Source: Actinomycetes bacterium (GTDB lineage Bacteria > Actinomycetota > Acidimicrobiia > Acidimicrobiales > RAAP-2). From it: DNA of 8,437 nucleotides. The stretch is taken from NCBI GenBank assembly GCA_021795095.1, contig JAJYPU010000076.1:1-8437 (forward strand), in the 5' to 3' direction. Both the position numbers and the translations under genes were made by a program. Positions 6,221-8,437 of this stretch are shown one piece after another (within the stretch, counting starts at the first letter, position 1; every line of letters begins with the position of its first letter). Under the pieces are notes generated by a model. It saw only the letters and a list, made by a program, of their open reading frames with translations. It was not told the DNA's origin and did no database searches.

Positions 6221-6711
6221 CATTGTTGCGTAGAAATGACAGTCGGGAACGTTGACATTTTGTGTGTCGATACGTATCTGAGTGCACCCTCGTACGCGTG
6301 CCCACAGTGGACGGCGCGAAAGAGGTGGGAGCCAATGCCTGACTGACGTAGATCCGGTCGAATGCGAATGTCCCAGAGCGCCGCACTGTCACTTTCCTCG
6401 TCCAACATCGCAAGGGGCGGGGTCTTGAAAGCGACCACCGCGCCACCGACGCGTACACCGTATTGGTAGGCCGCGATGAGCCCCCAGTTGGTGACGTCGA
6501 ATCGCTTGGGCCACCGCGTCGGGCCTTCTCCTTTGATGGCGTCGTAGTCCTTGGGCCATGGGGTGTCGACGGCGCTTTCGTGTAGGACGATCCCGCCCAG
6601 GCCTTCAGTTAACACGGACCGGACCAGGATCTTGTCGACGAGGTACGCGATGGATATCGTGGCGTGTTCCCCGAGCGATCCAATTGGCCCTTCGCGGATC
6701 TCCAGATTCAT
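6215..6711 (-). pseudogene. GNAT-family N-acetyltransferase, frameshifted and 3'-truncated
   Basis: From the ATG complementary to 6709-6711 the - strand encodes a GCN5-related N-acetyltransferase, a family that transfers acetyl from acetyl-CoA to amines. The central part WDIRIRPDLRQSGIGSHLFRAV includes the acetyl-CoA binding loop RQSGIG (residues 122-127). The frame then breaks: near 6308 one base is missing, and the neighbouring frame continues the family pattern WARVRGCTQIRIDTQNVNVPDCHFYATMGY, resembling streptothricin-acetyltransferase-like GNATs. Similarity stops at about 6215, where the EamA remnant begins in the opposite orientation. If the original frame is followed without correction it stays open to 6067, but that tail does not resemble GNAT proteins. 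A GTG at 6718-6720 is an alternative start. It lies 63 bp after the phosphoesterase-family gene on the same strand, so it may have belonged to the same transcript. Confidence 0.78.
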
Positions 6712-6774
6712 GACGTGCACCCCGCAGACTTGTGCCTGTCGAAACTCATTTCACCACGTCTCGGGCCCTTCCGT

Positions 6775-7581
6775 TCAAAAGTTGGAAAGTATTAGGTCGG
6801 CGCTGAGGGCGAGGTGATCGCTGCCGCCGTCACTGGCACAACTGGCCAACGTCCGCCACGGTCCGCGCCCGAGGATGTGATCGATCTGAGAGTGTGGACG
6901 GTGGGCCGGCCAGGTCCGGGCGCGCGCCAACGTTCGCCAACCAGGCAAGAAGAGACGGAGCGGCGGGCGCCACGAGTTGAAGTCACCGACGAGTAGGAGC
7001 GGGCGCGACGGATCGATGGCGTCGGCGATCTTCCGTACAAGTCGGTACTGGCGAAATGACCCGTGGCTCAGGTGTGCGCCGTGGATGGCGAGAACCGTGA
7101 TCGTCCGACCGTCGACATCCAGGTCGGCGACGATGAGCGTACGCCGCACGCGCTCACGGGGTAGTCGGCCGAGGGCGTGCGCGCGGATGGTGATGATCGG
7201 GTAACGGGTGAGAAGGCTGAGACCCCAGTCGCCCTGCTCGACGGATCGAGACTGCGCACGCCGAACCAACTGGGCGGGGCTCAGGGAGCGATGTTCGGTG
7301 AAGTAGAGGCCGTGCTCGCCCGTGAAGTGGGCGAGCCGCGGCTGCCAGGTGGTACCAGCGCGGCCAGTGGTGACGCGCTCGGCGCGCGCGAGGGGTACGA
7401 AGATCCCCGTCATGGTGAGTCGCGATTGCAAGTCGGCGAAGAAGTCCACACCGTCGTCGCCCCGCCACGTCTCGGGACAGACCAGGATGTCGGCGTTTAA
7501 TGACGCGGCGTGCTCGAGGGCGCCGGTCCGGCGCCCCCAGCCGTCCACCCCGGCGTGCAGGTTGAACGTCGCGACGCGCAC
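6775..7581 (-). CDS. Endonuclease/exonuclease/phosphatase (EEP) family protein
   Basis: A 268-residue protein with all the usual EEP metal-dependent phosphoesterase motifs: TFNLHAG with Asn7, PETW with metal-binding Glu37, GDFN at 199-202 (Asp200, Asn202), IDHI at 233-236 (His235) and SDH at 254-256 (Asp255, His256). Members cleave phosphodiester or phosphoester bonds in DNA, RNA, phospholipids or small molecules; nothing here fixes the substrate. No signal peptide or transmembrane anchor is seen, so a cytoplasmic location is likely. The start is GTG (complement of 7579-7581), immediately before RVATFN where the fold begins. There is no Shine-Dalgarno and a TAAACT box lies 6 bases upstream, which points to a leaderless transcript. 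It is divergent from the PhzF-like gene and followed on the same strand by the GNAT pseudogene. Confidence 0.9.
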   Translation of the reverse strand: MRVATFNLHAGVDGWGRRTGALEHAASLNADILVCPETWRGDDGVDFFADLQSRLTMTGIFVPLARAERVTTGRAGTTWQPRLAHFTGEHGLYFTEHRSLSPAQLVRRAQSRSVEQGDWGLSLLTRYPIITIRAHALGRLPRERVRRTLIVADLDVDGRTITVLAIHGAHLSHGSFRQYRLVRKIADAIDPSRPLLLVGDFNSWRPPLRLFLPGWRTLARARTWPAHRPHSQIDHILGRGPWRTLASCASDGGSDHLALSADLILSNF

Positions 7582-7587
7582 CGCACA

Positions 7588-7593
7588 AGTTTA
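7588..7593 (-). promoter_or_regulatory. Candidate -10 box for leaderless EEP-family gene
   Basis: TAAACT on the - strand fits TANNNT and is separated from the GTG start by 6 bases. The 40-bp gap between the two divergent start codons (7582-7621) must hold promoters for both genes unless transcripts overlap. On the + strand CAGGCT at 7614-7619 is a weak counterpart. Confidence 0.45.
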
Positions 7594-7621
7594 CGCCCGC
7601 GTCGGTGGTGTGGCAGGCTCT

Positions 7622-8434
7622 ATGTCCGTGGACTCCGTGAACGTCACCTTCGGCCACCGCCTCTGGTGGGTCGACGCCTTCATTGGCGAGGGCGCGCGGG
7701 GGAACCCGGCAGTGGTGGTCTTGCTGGAACGGTCGGTCTCCGACGAAGACCTGCAACAGATCGCTTTCGAACTCGGCGTCTCGGAAACCGCATTCATTCG
7801 ACGAGTAGGCGACGGTTGGTCGCTGCGGTGGTTCACTCCCACCGTCGAGGTCGACCTGTGCGGGCACGCCACGCTCGCCACACTCCACGTGCTCTTGAGT
7901 GAACTCGGTGTCCCCGCGGGTGAACTCTACTTCCAGACCCGCGCCGGCGTGCTCTCCGGGCGTCGCTTGCGCGATGGCATGCTCGGCATCGACCTGCCAC
8001 GGGCCTACCTGGAGCCGCTCGACGCCTCGGTGCTCAACGGCACCCTCGGGGCGGTTCGTGAGGTCTACCAGGCGGGACCACAAAGCGTGCTCGCCGTCGT
8101 GGAGAACTATGACGCACTGTGCGGACTGGCGATCGATCCCATGAGTCTCTTCCTCGTTCCTGGCGCGCTCGTGATCGCGGCCTGTGTCGGGGGACCGGAC
8201 GCTGACGTCTCGATTCGCGTCTTCGCGCCGCGGCTCGGACTGGCCGAGGACCCGGTCACCGGCAGCGCGCTCTGCGCCGTCGCGCCGTGGTGGGTCGCCC
8301 AGACCGGCTCGCCCACCGTGGTCGTGCGTCAGGCGTCGACACGCGGCGGGGTGATGTACGCACGACTCTTCGAAAAGAACGTCGAGGTGGCGGGTTACGC
8401 TCGGACGTTCTTCGGCGGTGATCTGCGAGCATGA
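7622..8434 (+). CDS. PhzF-family isomerase/epimerase-like protein
   Basis: A 270-residue protein of the PhzF family, cytoplasmic proteins with a diaminopimelate-epimerase-like fold; PhzF itself isomerises trans-2,3-dihydro-3-hydroxyanthranilate in phenazine synthesis. The N-terminal WVDAF and GNPAVVVL (about 16-20 and 27-35), SETAF with the catalytic-type Glu55, WFTPTVEVDLCGHATLA with His82, and EDPVTGSA with Asp210 correspond to Glu45, His74 and Asp208 of Pseudomonas PhzF. The family is much broader than phenazine producers, and no other phz gene is in view, so a phenazine role is not supported. ATG 7622 has no Shine-Dalgarno; GTG 7628 is an alternative, lying 8 bases after a CAGGCT box and removing two residues. 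The TGA overlaps an ATG (ATGA, 8431-8434), so another gene may follow in the same operon. Confidence 0.9.
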   Translation: MSVDSVNVTFGHRLWWVDAFIGEGARGNPAVVVLLERSVSDEDLQQIAFELGVSETAFIRRVGDGWSLRWFTPTVEVDLCGHATLATLHVLLSELGVPAGELYFQTRAGVLSGRRLRDGMLGIDLPRAYLEPLDASVLNGTLGAVREVYQAGPQSVLAVVENYDALCGLAIDPMSLFLVPGALVIAACVGGPDADVSIRVFAPRLGLAEDPVTGSALCAVAPWWVAQTGSPTVVVRQASTRGGVMYARLFEKNVEVAGYARTFFGGDLRA

Positions 8435-8437
8435 ACG
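8431..8437 (+). CDS. Possible start of a coupled downstream gene (7 bases only)
   Basis: ATGAACG at the window edge overlaps the PhzF-like stop codon in the ATGA arrangement common for translationally coupled genes. Only two codons are visible, so this is a guess from arrangement alone. Confidence 0.2.

Noticed and set aside
7154..8083. 309-codon - strand frame across the PhzF and EEP genes
   Set aside because: It overlaps two well-supported genes and has no recognisable domain; an antisense shadow.
7622..8434. Phenazine biosynthesis locus suggested by the PhzF-like gene
   Set aside because: PhzF homologues are widespread in bacteria without phenazines, and no other phz gene is present here.

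Overview
The window looks like chromosomal DNA of a high-GC bacterium, probably an actinomycete-type organism (Actinomycetota). The basis is a mostly GC-rich composition, GTG starts, short intergenic gaps, and start codons lying 6-7 bases after a TANNNT box with no Shine-Dalgarno (leaderless transcripts). The exact lineage cannot be fixed by eye. No phage, CRISPR, rRNA or tRNA gene was seen, and I found no convincing new multi-gene system. The most informative parts are signs of genome decay and rearrangement in the middle.

Left block (1-3183, + strand): the C-terminal part of an ArsB-type membrane anion permease is cut by the window edge. After a 176-bp gap come a zinc-independent NADP-dependent oxidoreductase (CurA/PTGR type) and an MFS transporter that overlap by 23 bp and are probably co-expressed. 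The gap holds a perfect 10-bp palindrome over a possible -10 box and three tandem copies of a 7-bp unit just before the oxidoreductase ribosome binding site.

Middle block (about 3184-6711): this begins with a badly decayed IS630-family transposase on the - strand (3274-3802). It keeps the N-terminal helix-turn-helix and the C-terminal end but has lost the centre of the catalytic domain and carries stops and frameshifts. After an apparently gene-free stretch comes a tightly packed + strand operon: a flavin-reductase-like FMN-binding protein, Ada (alkylation-damage sensor and repair methyltransferase, coupled by TGATG), and an EamA-family exporter (overlapping Ada by GTGA). The exporter is a pseudogene with an in-frame TAG, and its second half is missing. 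It runs straight into the truncated, frameshifted 3' end of a GNAT acetyltransferase on the - strand. The two broken genes meet tail to tail, sharing 6 bp, as if a deletion joined them. Sampled lines of the flavin reductase/Ada section are lower in GC than the MFS gene.

Right block (6775-8434): an intact endonuclease/exonuclease/phosphatase-family protein on the - strand, probably leaderless, is divergent across 40 bp from an intact PhzF-family isomerase-like gene on the + strand. The PhzF stop codon overlaps an ATG (ATGA) that may start the next gene beyond the window.

Functionally, the live genes are a mixed set: membrane transport, NADPH-dependent reduction, DNA alkylation repair, phosphoesterase activity and small-molecule isomerisation. 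Only two couplings (oxidoreductase-MFS and flavin reductase-Ada) are well supported by gene arrangement.
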